This document shows, piece after piece, positions 47,426-61,287 of a stretch of DNA of 64,000 bases. Numbering within the stretch: the stretch's first letter is position 1; every line of letters starts with the position of its first letter. The notes beneath the pieces are model-generated. The model worked only from the letters and a program-made list of their open reading frames with translations. It was not told the DNA's origin and ran no database searches. The stretch is from Pogonophryne albipinna. Its lineage: Eukaryota > Chordata > Actinopteri > Perciformes > Artedidraconidae. The position numbers and the translations under genes were made by a program. Location of the stretch: NCBI GenBank assembly GCA_028583405.1, contig CM053256.1:10366494-10430493 (forward strand), in the 5' to 3' direction.

Positions 47426-49205
47426 ACATTACATTACATTGCATTTAGCTGACGCTTTTATCCAAAGCGACTTACAATAAGTGCGTTCGACCAACAAAAT
47501 AGAAACTTGAAGAAAACAGAATCATATAAGTACATCAGGTTTCATAGAGCAAAAACATTTCAAGTGCTACTCAACTGGCTTTTGATAAGCCAGCTCTTTA
47601 TTAGTATATAAGTGCTTTGTTAATAGTTCTATCGCTCGAAGTGGAGTCGAAAGAGATGAGTTTTCAGTCTGCGCCGGAAGGTGTATAAGCTATCTGCTGT
47701 CCTGATGTCAATGGGGAGCTCATTCCACCATTTTGGAGCCAGGATAGCAAACCCACGTGTTTTTGCTGATGGGAACTTGGGTCCCCTTCGCAGCGAGGGT
47801 GCAGCGAGCCGTTTGGTTGATGCAGAGCGGAGTGCACGTGCTGGGGTGTACGGTTTAACCATGTCCTGGATGTAGGAAGGGCCAGATCCATTCGCAACAT
47901 GGTACGCAAGTACCATTGTCTTGAAGTGGATTCTTGCAGTTACTGGAAGCCAGTGAAGGCAGCGGAGGAGCGGCGTGGTGTGGGAGAATTTAGGAAGGTT
48001 GAAGACCAGGCGAGCAGCTGCATTCTGGATGAGCTGCAGAGGTCGGATGGCACATGCAGGTAGACCAGCCAGGAGGGAGTTGCAGTAGTCTAGGCGTGAG
48101 ATGACGAGAGCCTGGACCAGAATCTGCGTCGCTTTCTGGGTCAGCTGGGGACGCATCCTCCTGATGTTGTAAACCGTGTATCTGCAGCAACGGGTTGTAG
48201 CAGCGATGTTTGCAGTGAAGGACAGGTTGTTATCTAGGGTCACACCCAGATTCCTTGCAGTCTGAGTCGGGGAAACAACAGAGGTGCCGATGTTGATTGT
48301 TAGGTCAAGAGTGGGACAATCTTTTCCCGGAAGGAAAAGCAGTTCAGTCTTGTCAAGGTTGAGCTTGAGGTGATGAGCAGACATCCACTGAGAGATGTCA
48401 GCTAGACAAGCAGAGATGCGTGCGACGACCTGGGTCTCTGAGCGGAAAAGGACAGAATTAATTGGGTGTCGTCAGCGTAGCAGTGGTATGAAAAACCATG
48501 CGGGCTAATGACTGATCCGAGCGAGTTTGTGTACAAGGAGAAGAGGAGGGGACCAAGAACAGAGCCCTGAGGGACCCCTGTAGTTAATTGACAAGGGTCG
48601 GACTCGGACCCTCTCCAAGTAACCCTGTCGGTGCGGTCTTTGAGGTATGAGGTGAGGAGGGAAAGTGCAGAGCCTGAAACTCCAAGTTCTTGGAGAGTGC
48701 GAAGGAGGATCTGATGATTCACCGTGTCGAATTCAGCAGACAGGTCCAGCAGGATGATGACAGAGGAGAGGGAGGCTGCTTTAGCAGTGTGCAGTTCCTC
48801 AGTGACAGCAAGGAGGGCAGTTTCTGTGGAGTGACCTGCCTTGAAACCAGACTGGTGCGGATCCAGAAGGTTGTTCTGATGGAGATAACAGGAGAGTTGT
48901 TTAAAGACAGCGCGTTCAAGTGTTTTAGACAGGAACGGGAGGAGAGAGACAGGCCTGTAGTTTATAACATCAGACGGGTTGAGAGTGGGTTTCTTTAGGA
49001 GAGGGTTTACTCTTGCCTCCTTGAGACTGTTTGGAAAGTGACCAGAAGTTAGAGAAGTGTTGATGAAATGGGTGAGAAACGGTAGAATATCAGAAGCGAT
49101 AGTCTGAAGGAGGTTTGAAGGGATAGGGTCCAGAGGACAGGTGGTAGGGCGGGCAGAGGTAATGAGGGTAAGAACCTCACATGCCTTTGCAAACTGCAAA
49201 ACCAG
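47426..49205 (-). mobile_element. L2-clade LINE, 5'-truncated, one frameshift
   Basis: From 49199 the minus strand reads reverse transcriptase blocks (NYRPVSLLPFLSKTLERAV, SGFKAGHSTETALL, LLDLSAEFDTVNHQILL, GVPQGSVLGPLLFSLY, CYADDTQLILSF). A single-base shift at about 48445 follows, then the C-terminal part (LDYCNSLLAGLP, LHWLPVTARIHFK, RLKTHLFRLHF). The 3' end has the fish L2 tail atttagctgacgcttttatc (plus-strand reading, about 47443-47462) next to (ATTAC)n repeats. Its family differs from the LINE at 4955. It lies between the converging ends of VIRMA and the zinc-finger gene. Confidence 0.9.
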
Positions 49206-49602
49206 GACCTCCAGTTCTTACAGGACACTCAGAACCATACGTTCTTAAGCCAATGTAATCAGACCGATCACTAATGAGGAAAACATGAATCATTTAGAAT
49301 TCAAAGAAATTGCCTTTCACACACTTTTTTTTAATTTAAAAACCTGAGGGATGCAAAAATTCAGGGCAACATTTTCTGTCAGCAGATCATATCAGTGGTT
49401 AGTCTACAACATGTATTAACCTTTCAACCACAACATGGTTCATTCCACAGCAGATCATCTATATTTTCTTTACCAAATGATGAGTGATGAGCCCCAACAT
49501 ACTGGTGCAAACACTATTTAAATTACTAAACAGCCAAATATAAGAAAAATATGCATTTAATCTTTTCTGGAAGGGTTAACTCCCCAGCAGTCCAGTCTCC
49601 CC
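49206..49602. other. Non-coding stretch, probably 3' UTR of the zinc-finger gene
   Basis: AT-rich sequence between the LINE and the stop codon at 49603. No element is recognised. Confidence 0.5.
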
Positions 49603-51960
49603 TCAGATGACCGTCACCTCCCGGTTCTTCCTCTTGATGCAGTCCAGAGTCAGGCTCCTGGTCCCGCCCTTACGCGTCCCCTCACCCAGCAGAGGGGAGG
49701 GGGGGGCTCCTGTTATGGGGCTCTGGGCTGAATGTAGAGACAGACTGGAGGCATGGAGAGAAGCCTCCCTCTGCTGGGATCTCATTGGCTCAGCGTGGAG
49801 CTCCACCCAGGGGTCTGATGGTCCACAGGTTGCTGGCTCCTGATTGGCTGCAGGTTTCTGAGCAGCTCCAGCAGCTCCCTCTTCTCCAACTCGGCCTCAG
49901 CCAGCTCCTGCCTCCTCAGACGCTCTGCTCCTAGCAGCGCTCGCATGTCACACATCACACGGGACAGCTGGTCCTGAGAGGAGAGGACATGAGAAGATCA
50001 CTGAGCATGCATGTTATTGACAGAGGTGGATAAAACATAGGTCTTAAAAGTAGTTATACTTGAGAAATATGTATTGAAAGAGTAATAATTGAAGACCAAC
50101 GTAAACAAATAAACTCCCTGGGAAATTGTCACTTTAAAGTACTAAATTATTCATTTCCTTAACAGCATTTATTTAAGAATAATCTTCCTATTGAATCTCA
50201 ACTTTAAACACCATCTATAGTTCTTTCTCCCTCATAAATATAACATAAATAATTATTTTAAACATTGTACTTAATACAGAATTGCAACTAAAGTGTAACT
50301 GAAATAAATGTAACTGAAATTAAACTAAAAACATCAACATTTCCAAGAAGACTGCTGATTAAGATCATTTTATGTGAAAGTATGCTTAAGAACAAACACT
50401 AAATGAATGTAACAAATATTTTGTGGAATATTCAAAGATACTGTTAATGTTAAAATGAATAAACCATTTTTAAATGTGCTGTTAAAGCTCTCACTGGGAA
50501 CTTGATTAAATGGCAGTCCCTTGAATCTTTCCTTCAGCCTTGCTGTTGTTACCTTGAAATACAGAGGAGTTAAAAACATGAGACTGGTCACCTTGAGCTC
50601 CTCCACGTCGTTCTTCAGCTGCGACTCTTTCTGCACCATGTGTCTCCTCTGCGAGTCCAACCGAGACTCCATCTCTCGCCTCACCTCCTCCACCTTGCAC
50701 AGCATCTCTGCCCTGCCATACGCATTCAGTAGGACATTAATTACTAAAAATCTAAACTGCAGCAATTACCTCTGAGTTAAGGATTAAGAGACAGTGAAGC
50801 CATTTTTACAACCACACCTGAGCATCTCCACCTCTGTGCGCAGCTCTGCTACACAGTTGTGCTGTGATTGGTCGATGGGGAGCAGTGTGTGTCCGCAGCC
50901 GTTGAGACACTCCCTGCTGCGGAAGTTACACTCTGACAGGTGAGCCTCCAGACCCCGCCTCTCCACCTGCACAGGACAACCTGCAGGGAGCACAGATGGA
51001 TAGGCCCCACATGAAGCACCCATGCACACACTGTCTTTCAATCTATATATATTGTTTATCCTATTTATTTTAATTATGCCAAGATATATTGAATACTGCA
51101 AATATCTTGATAAGCCACTTTTGGATTCTAACCTCTAATGCACAATATTTCTTTAAATATATTTAATTATATGTGTTTATAAAATAAAAATCAATACGTG
51201 TCACATGTCATTTATACTAAAGCAGAGTGTAAAAAGGAAAAAATAATGTGGTATAAACCAAGGAGAATATGTGAAACAGTTTTCCACCGCTAACATATTG
51301 ACCAACCCAACTTCCTTCACTCTTTGCTGCACTTTTGTCTCATTTTAGACCAAATGTGATACTTCTTAAAGATCACAGCAGTCACAGACAGCAAGAGAAA
51401 TATCAGGTAAAATGTTCTTTTGCTTTAAGTGCTTGTAGTACTGAACACTGCAAAAAGCCACACTGCATGCACACACACTGTAACTGTACCTACCACAGCG
51501 GTAACATATGTACTCTCCACCTGCCAACGACAGGTCACAGACACAAAGTGAGCACAAGAGCATATGCTTGTATATACATACACACTTTAAATTGCTCATT
51601 AAAGAGTGATGGAAAGTTGACCCTGAATGCACTTTGTGTGAGGTCTGTGGGAGTCCCATAGGTGCACGAGTTTGGGAGGTAGCCATGACAACAAAAGAGC
51701 CACCTGTTGCTCCCACTCACAGGTGTCACATTACCTTTATATCCCTCACATCCACACATGGATAACCATTCAAGAAGATACAAACACTGCCGATAAACAC
51801 AACAAATAACACATGAGCTCAGTGTGAGGTATCATACCTGTGTTTGAGCAGGAAATGAAGGCGAACTCGCACTCATCCTCATGTGTGTGCAGGCTCTCCA
51901 GGGAGCAGACCACCTCACAGCCCTGAGCTGCATTCACACAGCGGAGCTGCAGGCGGTTCA
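49603..51960 (-). CDS. RING/TRAF-type zinc-finger protein (RNF151-like architecture), 3' part, cut by gap
   Basis: Likely an E3 ubiquitin ligase or adaptor; I cannot name the orthologue. Exons on the minus strand: 51960 (cut) to 51838, 50980-50818, 50712-50592, and 49973 to the end. The first two encode two TRAF-type Cys/His fingers (LRCVNAAQGCEVVCSLESLHTH, then CPVQVERRGLEAHLSEC, CLNGCGHTLLP, HNC). The next two encode a coiled coil (MESRLDSQRRHMVQKESQL; ERLRRQELAEAELEKREL). The RING exon(s) and start would lie in or beyond the N gap. In the last exon the coiled-coil frame meets TGA at 49784-49782. A conserved-looking end, DCIKRKNREVTVI (stop 49605-49603), is in another frame, open from about 49905. 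A single-base error or mutation between 49785 and 49905 would explain this. The gene lies tail to tail with VIRMA. Confidence 0.7.
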
Positions 51961-52960
51961 NNNNNNNNNNNNNNNNNNNNNNNNNNNNNNNNNNNNNNNN
52001 NNNNNNNNNNNNNNNNNNNNNNNNNNNNNNNNNNNNNNNNNNNNNNNNNNNNNNNNNNNNNNNNNNNNNNNNNNNNNNNNNNNNNNNNNNNNNNNNNNNN
52101 NNNNNNNNNNNNNNNNNNNNNNNNNNNNNNNNNNNNNNNNNNNNNNNNNNNNNNNNNNNNNNNNNNNNNNNNNNNNNNNNNNNNNNNNNNNNNNNNNNNN
52201 NNNNNNNNNNNNNNNNNNNNNNNNNNNNNNNNNNNNNNNNNNNNNNNNNNNNNNNNNNNNNNNNNNNNNNNNNNNNNNNNNNNNNNNNNNNNNNNNNNNN
52301 NNNNNNNNNNNNNNNNNNNNNNNNNNNNNNNNNNNNNNNNNNNNNNNNNNNNNNNNNNNNNNNNNNNNNNNNNNNNNNNNNNNNNNNNNNNNNNNNNNNN
52401 NNNNNNNNNNNNNNNNNNNNNNNNNNNNNNNNNNNNNNNNNNNNNNNNNNNNNNNNNNNNNNNNNNNNNNNNNNNNNNNNNNNNNNNNNNNNNNNNNNNN
52501 NNNNNNNNNNNNNNNNNNNNNNNNNNNNNNNNNNNNNNNNNNNNNNNNNNNNNNNNNNNNNNNNNNNNNNNNNNNNNNNNNNNNNNNNNNNNNNNNNNNN
52601 NNNNNNNNNNNNNNNNNNNNNNNNNNNNNNNNNNNNNNNNNNNNNNNNNNNNNNNNNNNNNNNNNNNNNNNNNNNNNNNNNNNNNNNNNNNNNNNNNNNN
52701 NNNNNNNNNNNNNNNNNNNNNNNNNNNNNNNNNNNNNNNNNNNNNNNNNNNNNNNNNNNNNNNNNNNNNNNNNNNNNNNNNNNNNNNNNNNNNNNNNNNN
52801 NNNNNNNNNNNNNNNNNNNNNNNNNNNNNNNNNNNNNNNNNNNNNNNNNNNNNNNNNNNNNNNNNNNNNNNNNNNNNNNNNNNNNNNNNNNNNNNNNNNN
52901 NNNNNNNNNNNNNNNNNNNNNNNNNNNNNNNNNNNNNNNNNNNNNNNNNNNNNNNNNNNN
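51961..52960. other. Assembly gap of exactly 1000 N
   Basis: 1000 consecutive N. The round number marks a scaffolding gap of unknown true size. The sequence to the left is inside the zinc-finger gene. The sequence to the right starts inside VIRMA exon 6. Confidence 0.99.
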
Positions 52961-55900
52961 CGTACTCCGCCTGGTCCTCCGCCCCAGATGATGATGATGA
53001 AGAGCAGGTCCAAGTGACGGGTGAGAACTGCACTGTGCTATCACATTATATCTGCCACTGTTCATCCTGATTTATCAACAATAACAGAGATGTTGTTGTA
53101 GTTTTTTTATACAGCTTGTAATTTCTAAAAAAAGAAAGAAAATGCAGACAAAACACACCATTTTGTAACTTGTAACTCTTCCAAAATAAGCTTTAGACAA
53201 ACAACCTTAATAACAAAGGTTTGACAACAATAAGGTAGTGTAACATAGTACAGGTGTGATAAGATGTACTTATTATTTAATAGTCAATTTTAATTATAAA
53301 CATACAATAGATTTTTGGCTATAAGTTTACATTTCCTGAGCAAGTCTCTGCAAGCTGATGATCATAATGTACTGAAGTTAATAAAAACGAATTGCTTCCT
53401 GTCAGGTTTTAAAAGATAATTTAAAAAAGTGTTGTGCTTTGGACAAAGTATAAGCATTGTGTTACTACCTGCAAAAATACCTTTATGATCCTTAACTGTT
53501 TTTTCAGACGTAGGCCCCTTCTAAAGTTGATAAATGTACAGCCTGCACGTTACATGTGCCCTGTGGGTATGTTAGCTGAACCGTGTGTCCTCTTCTGACA
53601 TTTACAGTGGGCGTGGTCAAAGTGGAGCCAATAGAGGGCCGAGAAGACTACCTGGAGGCCGTGTCACCTGAGAGATCGCTGCCTGCTGACGAAGCATACT
53701 CAGATGCTGAACAAGAGGAAGAGGGCGATGAGGAGGAGCCAGAGGAGGAAGAAGACGCACGGACTGAGGGCAGTGTCCCGGAAGAGGAGGAAGAAGAAGA
53801 GGAAGATGAGGGTGAGGACGAGGAGATGGAGGAAGGTAGGGGAGTTGTTTTGTGAGAGTAGGATAGTCTGCAATCCCAAATGTATGCAAACTCCCCGGGG
53901 GACGGGTCCATTTGGGATGAGTGAGAGTTGGTGTGTTTTCTCTGGCATGCTGCCTCCATCGTCATCTGTCTGGTGCTCCAAACTCTGAGCTAGCTCACCT
54001 CGGGGCTGCTCTGCAGGCTTATGACAGATATCATAAGCTGTCATGTGGAGGTCTACCTCTCACATCCTCACAGCCATGGCTGGTGCGTGTGCTGTGTCTC
54101 ATCCTGCATGTCAAACTAACCCAGCATGTGTGGAGTGATGAAGGTTTGTGTGTGAATTAGCAAGGGAATATGTAGTAGTCGCTTGCCTCCTCATTTCATT
54201 CATTTTTTACACATGTTTTATGATGGATCTTTTTTAATATATATTAACTTTTGTCAAATTTCCCCTCTCTTCTGTCTCTCAGGTGATGACGGCTACGAGC
54301 AGATTTCCAGCGATGAGGATGATTTGGATAATGGCAGTTTCAAGCTGCCCACGTTTGACATGGAATACACTCCTGAGGACCTGGCCTCTGTCCCACCTGT
54401 CCAGTTTGACCCATATGAGCGAGAACTTAGACCCCTGCTCTACTTCACCCCTCCATACAAGACTCGCTTTGATACCCAGTTTGAGAAAGCCATTGTGGAA
54501 GAGCCCATGGACTCTGCTGGTACAGAAGGACCAGCAGTGGATAATGAGGCAGACGCTGTTGCCCAGCTCAAAGAGCTGCTGACCAGTTTTGGAGAGGACA
54601 GGGATGCCCGCTGGGTCCCTGCTCTAGAAGAGGCCCCTGCCCTACTGGCCAAAGGCCTCGCTCATTTCATCAAACAAGGAGAGGGCGAGCTGGAGGAACC
54701 TGTTGGAGTTTTAGCACAATGGGCGCTCCAAGCTCTGAATATGGAGATTGCTCTGAAACAACCCATTGCTCTTAATCTCAGACAATTGAAAGCTGGTGCC
54801 AAGCTACTATCACAGCTTGCCGAGTGCCCACAGGGCCTCTCGGTGCTGCTGCGTGAAGGGGCTCTCGGTGTGCTGCTGGAGCTCATCCAAGCGGACCATG
54901 TCTCCTCTACACTGAAGCTGAGCATCCTGAGAGCTCTGGGGGCCCTGACCAGTATTCCCGCTGGAGCAGAGGCTTTCCTACATGCAGGAGAGTCGGAGAA
55001 GAGTGGCTATCAGGTAAGCATCACTAATTGTACAAACTTGAAAATAGTATATTGTCGAACATTTTTTATTAAATTCATAAGAAACAAGAATTAGATGAAA
55101 TTACTTGATCTTCCTGATGTGCTTAAACAGGTGAATACAAATCCCAAATAGAACCAAGCCTTACATTTGATTCAAGTGTGAGCTGGCCTTTAAATACAGC
55201 ATGTAATGAACCATAGGCGGTGAATATGAGTTTCCCCTGGGCAGGTGGTAGCTTATTAGGCTGCCTGTGTGTGAATGTTTGTGTGAATGGCTGAATCGTA
55301 TATGTCAAAGTTCTTTGAGATGCAGCCCATTACCATTTACCTTGAGTTACTCACAGACTCAGTCAGGCCAATATTCTTTGTTATAGCTATTTGTGTTTCA
55401 TTTAACCACTCACTGCCTTGGCTGTAATGTAAGTAAATCATGTTACATTTTTGCCTCACTCATATCTCACACTTTGCTGTATGTCCTTTTCACAGCGTTT
55501 AGTCCACATGTTCCTGCGTGAAGAAACAGTGAGAGTCATTACTGCTGGCAACGCGATATTACAGAAGAGCCACATGTATGAGGTGCTGGTCGACCTGCAG
55601 CGGGCAGCAGCAACATTGAGTGAACCACAGCAGGTAGACTCACACACACACGTATTCTCACACACACATGTTACTAACTTAGTACATTTTTATGATAATC
55701 ATGGCTAACTATCATAGGAGGAGATGGAAGACTCTGAGATCCCCATGGAGGAGGAGCCGTCCCTGAACTCGTCCCCTGTGAGCGAGGCTGAGCTGGATCG
55801 GCTGGCAGGGGTTTTGGAAGAGTTACATCACCTGCTAGAGACGGCCCCTTACTGCATGGTGCAGCCGCCTGTCAAAGCCTTCCCCACCAGTGCTAGAATA

Positions 55901-56573
55901 ACAGGGCCACAGGAGAGGGACGATCCATACCCGACACTGTACAGGTAAACCTACAAACACATACGACCTCAAACCTCGCACAGTGCAGACACTTCAATCC
56001 AATTTCATCACATTATTGTAACATTCTTTTATAGTTCCATACACACCTACTGTCTAGAAGGCATACATATAATCCACTTTTTTGCCACAAATAAGAATTG
56101 TAAACAGAGCTAATTACCATAGACCAACAAGCATGTGAATTATAAACGTATGTTTGTGTAGAGATTTGGTGGAACAAATAGAACAGCACTTCTAGTCTAA
56201 AAAGTACAAAGATAAGAAGCTTCCAGACTGCATTCAGAATTTGTTCCAAATTAAAGAAAGATAGTATGAAAGAGGAACAAAGATTAACAAATGTGTTTAA
56301 AAGAAAGACAAGTTACGTTTACAATACCCTTATAAGGAAAAATAGGTATTTAAAAAAAAAAAGATAAAGGAAAACATATTATGAACGCTGTATGTATTTA
56401 TTTCAATTAGCCAAAACTCATATACACACTAGAGGTCATACGTTTTTGAAAAAATATAAAACACATGCATTTTATTTAGTTTCTTGAAATTTCACTCAAT
56501 ACATTTAATGCGTATTGTATTGTACAAAAAAATAAACGTAAAAATATTAGGTTTAATAAACGATTATGGTCTG

Positions 56574-57061
56574 TGTCAGGGAATAATTCTGTATACATGT
56601 TGTTTACCCTTTGCCCTCTGACGCAGATGCCCAGCCTTGGGCAGCATGCTACTGTATCTCCCTTAAGGAGGGGCTGCCCTAGAATATTGTTGATGTTACC
56701 AGTTTGTGACCGGGCAACTCTCGATCAGAGATAGTTATTGCTGTGGGACACCTGGAACACATCCTTCTCGGGGTGTAGATGACCCCGAGCCATAAGCGAC
56801 AACAAATGTGATTCAGTGTCCTCAGCTGTTTAGTCTATCTATTGAAGAATGTTGATTATTACACTCCGAACTAGTTAAAACCTGGAGCTACAGGAGGGTT
56901 CTTCAGAATTGATTGTGGCATCTCAACCGTGTGGTCAGACCGTGGCACGTGACATGTCTTGTGAATTCTCCGGCCGAAGCTCCAAATAAACCGTCAGTGT
57001 TTGCCATCAAAGCTCCAGCTCTCCATCGTGTCTCTCAATTGCTTCAGAAGTTTCCCCCACA
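56574..57061. mobile_element. Solo LTR, duplicate of 36566-37053
   Basis: Same TGTCAGGG start, ACA end and flanking gtctg as in the first copy. Confidence 0.82.
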
Positions 57062-58803
57062 GTCTGCATAAACTTGTATTGTTTTGTCACAGATTCGAAC
57101 ATAAGACTGAAAACGTCTGAAAATAAACTAAAAGTTGAATGGAGCTGGGACTGCTTGATTGGGTTTGTATTAATGCACCTTCTCATCCCTCAGGTATATG
57201 CATGCGTGCCACTTCCTGGAGAGCACGGCGGCGGTGTTGTCAGCGGCTGCAGCGGCCGGTCACCTCGGGGTCACCCAGGCTGTCCGGGAGATCCTCCGCT
57301 TCCTGTCGCTCACACAGTCAGGACTGCTCTTCCTCCTCGCTCAGCCCACTCCCACCAACCTGCTGCTGCGTCTCCTGGCGTCAATGGTAGAAGCCGAGAG
57401 CGAGGACACCACCTTTACAGGGGGAGAGGGAGGGGTCACGGGGCCAGGGTTCGGGGAGGAGGGCTTTGGCGTGTGGCTGATGCAGGCTCTGCACGCTCTG
57501 CAGAGTGTGTCCGAGCTCATGAGCCATGTGGCTGCAGGAGGAGAGGGGGGGGTTGGGCTAGAGGAAGGGGACAACCCGGAAGTCCTGGGCATGCTTCATG
57601 CCCTCTACCTGATGACCTTCACTCAGACCGGCCGCAGTGCAGTGGCCCACGTCTTCAGCCTGGAGAACAACCTGTCGTGTCTGGTGACCCTGCTCCAGCA
57701 CCACAGCAAGGACGGACAGGGGTACAGCTGCTCTTCTACTCATGTCCTTTTCTTTATGCAGTGGTTTTATTTAAATGTATGATTTCTGAGTATGTTTTGA
57801 CTTTTTTTTTATCTTTTCTTGTAGTGAGGCCAAAGCTCGCAAAGCAGTGACCTATAACTACGCCTGTATGCTGGTGCTCCTCGTGGTGCAGACCTCCAAC
57901 GACCTGAGGACGATGGAACAATATGCCGCTCCACTGGTCGCTATAGCCAAGGCTGACGACACCAATGCCAAGTTACAGGGTACATTTATTATTTAATATG
58001 ATGAAAATAAATTCATTATCGGTTCTTCTAACGTCTTGAAATCTGGTGCCAAAGTACGTTACATTAAATTATTTAAATAGGAATTTGCTATCATTGTTTT
58101 TATTAAATGTGTGCATTTATTCACACAGCATATATGTGTGTGCATTTCTTTAATATTCAACTTGTCATAACCTCACAGATGGCATATTTAAATGTAACTT
58201 TTTGTATTTTTTGATATACAGTAATGTTCTAACCATATATTACATTTATTCTTTGGGAACATGGGACATGAAAACTTGTTCATCACAGCAAATTCTAAAT
58301 GTCAGTTCCTGGAACAAATCGGTTAAACTATCATACCAAGTGTCCATTTTTTAAAATCTAAATCGTCAGATTTTTAATTGTTTATGTTTTGTTCTTCCTT
58401 TGTACTTCAGAGCTTGGCAAATGGCTGGAGCCTCTGGATAAAATACGCTTTGAGATCGGCAGCATTCCCGTCCTCATAGATTACATCAAACAGGTACAGC
58501 TCTCTCCTATATTTCTGAGTCTTTTTAAGTCAGCGAGTGATACATCTCTTCAGTTGGCAGAGTTTTGGCTGCTGCCAATGACTTTATTATGAGATATAAC
58601 TCGGGTTATGTATTTACTCTTTCAGTAAAGTAATCAGTCTCTTATTCTTACATAAACTGCAAGGAGCCTTAGATTACAGTTTCATCATTTTAATTTAATG
58701 CAGAGTTATAGAGCTTATTTCATCAGGGAAAAACCGTACATTATTCTCACCACTTATAAGCAAGCTGCTGAAAGAGTGGCTCATTCTAAGATATGATACA
58801 AAC

Positions 58804-59449
58804 TAGGGCTGCACGATATTGAAAAAAACTGACATTGCGATATATATTTTTTTCCCCTGCGATATATATTGCGATTTTTTAAACTATATTTAACCGGGTG
58901 AAGGATTTTAGTCACGGACGTCTGGATCTTAACTGGTTGACTCATCATACTTTAAGTCATGATCTAACATGTCATGATAATGCATGTTGCTTGGTTCATC
59001 TGTGAATGAAGAAGAGAAGAACCTTTTTGTATCCAAAATAGTTCCAGATGGCAGATGTTGCTTTTCTTTTTGGAAGTAAATCTTCATTCTCGCCGGTATT
59101 GTCCTCCTGTGCCTCGCTCATTTTTCACCGGTGTTTTGATGGTCTGCAAACTAGCGGGGCGGAGCCTGCTGTGATCTGATCAAGAATGATTGTGATTGGT
59201 GGTTTGCTGTGTATGCAGAGCCTGCATGTCACTCACTCAAGTACCCCTGACATAGCAGCAAAATAATTGTAACATGACGTGTTTGAGTTAATTTACCAAC
59301 TTCATACACTTACATTAGCACGTCCTAAAAAAAAAAAAAAAAAAAATATTAATACAAATAATTAATAAAATCGCACGTCCCTGCGATGTGAATATCGCGC
59401 ATGCGCATATCGCGGTTATCGCCATGACACGATATATCGTTCAGCCCTA
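58804..59449. mobile_element. hAT-type element, duplicate of 38798-39443
   Basis: Same ends and the same 8-bp atacaaac duplications as in the first copy. Confidence 0.9.
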
Positions 59450-61287
59450 ATACAAACGCAAGCTATACAAACCACTTAAGCTGTTAACAAAGCAACAACT
59501 CACACACACTGAACTATACATCATGTTTATATAGTATCCCCTTGACATGCAGAGCTTCCCCAACAAGCCTGAACGGCTCAAAAATGTACCGGTCATTAGC
59601 CTGGTAGAGTCAAGGTTGTATGCAAATAACGGTGCTATGTGTCATTTTTAACTTGTCTTCTTTTGACTGCAGAATGTGGAACATGTGTTGACTGCTGAGG
59701 GAACTGGCATGGTGTCTGCTCTCAGGGTCCTGTGTCACATCGCCTGCCCCCCGCCTGCTGTAGAGGGTAAAGACAGAAAACACTGTTTAGGATGCAATGT
59801 GTATGCCTCAATAAGTATATATTCCAATAACATAATTTCCCAATTTTTGGATGAATAAAGTATATATCTATATGTATGCAAATACAAAAGTAATGTAATC
59901 AACCGAGGTAAACAAACATGATTTCAGAGCCCAGAGATCTTCTCTGCTTTTGCTTTTACAAGCCTGTTCCTCTGCGATTATCCCCACCCATAGGTTAGTG
60001 TAATAGTGAGAGACCATTGGCTGTAATGTGTACTAATAGCTACTGGTGGTCAAACACTCTACATGGTATTATTTCTAAGCTGTAACGCTGGTTACTGTGT
60101 TCATGATCGTTGATTGTATCTTCTTTCCACAGGTCAGCAGAGGGATCTGAAGTGGAATCTTGCAGGGGTCCAGCTGTTCTCCGGTGAGGGTCTGGACACG
60201 TGCGTGCGTGTCCTTCAGAAGCTGTGCAGCCTGTTGCTGCAGCCGTGGCGTGTGCACGGACACATGGGCCCCACACCGCAGCGCTGCATGATCATCAGTA
60301 TCTGCATCAGCACACTGAGACTGCTGCGCACCATGCTGACGGAGCTCCTGCGTGGGGGAGCGTTCCAATTCAGGGACACTCGCGTGGCCAGTGTGTTGGT
60401 GTCGCTCCACATGATCGTCTGCTCCATCCCCGCATCCGGACGTCTAGACGGAGAGGAGACTCGAGTGCAGGCGCTCATCGTGGACGTACTGCTCACCTTC
60501 ACACAGGGTGTTAATGAAGAGGTGTGTGTGTGAATGAGCAAGAGTATTAGCACTTCTGTTGAAGTAAATATTAGACTAAAAGTGTCATAAATGGTCATTA
60601 ATCTAAGTCTTTATGTGTGTTTTGTGCAGGTGACTCACACAGAAGAGACTCTGGCCAGTAACACTTGGTCTCTGATGCTGAAAGAGGTTTTGGGCTCGCT
60701 GCTGAAGGCTCCTGAAGGGCTCTTCTCTGGTTTGACGTTGCTGTCTGAGCTCCTGCCTCTTCCACTGCCAATGCAGAGCACTCAGGTAACTCAATATATC
60801 ATCCTCGTCCCCTATCTGACCTGAAACAAATATGCACTGATTCCCAAGGCCTTAGCATGGTGAATAGGCTAAATTATACAGCACCAGATGATGTTCTCAA
60901 CTCTTTAAAGTCTGGTTGGTTCATGGACTCACAGAGGTGTTCCACTGAATATACGGAAACACTGGATTGGATATTTAGCATTAAAATATATATCTACACG
61001 CAAACCTTAATAGTCTTTTGGTTCCACAGGTGATATCCGTCCAAGATGTAGCGGTAGCCTTGAACACGAGGAAGCTGTGGAGCATGCACATACGGGCACA
61101 GTGGAAAGTGTTCTCTGAGGCTCTGAGATGTGCGTGCGCCACCAGCTGCCCCCCCCTCCTGGCCATGCTGAGGAGGATGTGCGTTCAGCTGGCTGACCTT
61201 TCTTCACCCACGGCAACACTCATCATGAAGAGCCTGCTGGAGCTGCTGCTGGAGGAGCTGCAGCCGTAAGTGAAAACACACTCAAGG

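Noticed and set aside
47185..47448. Small open frames between VIRMA and the LINE
   Set aside because: Short, AT-rich and without motifs. They overlap the VIRMA downstream flank and the LINE tail.
51770..53070. Long open frames that cross the N gap
   Set aside because: N was read as open sequence. The two flanks belong to different genes.
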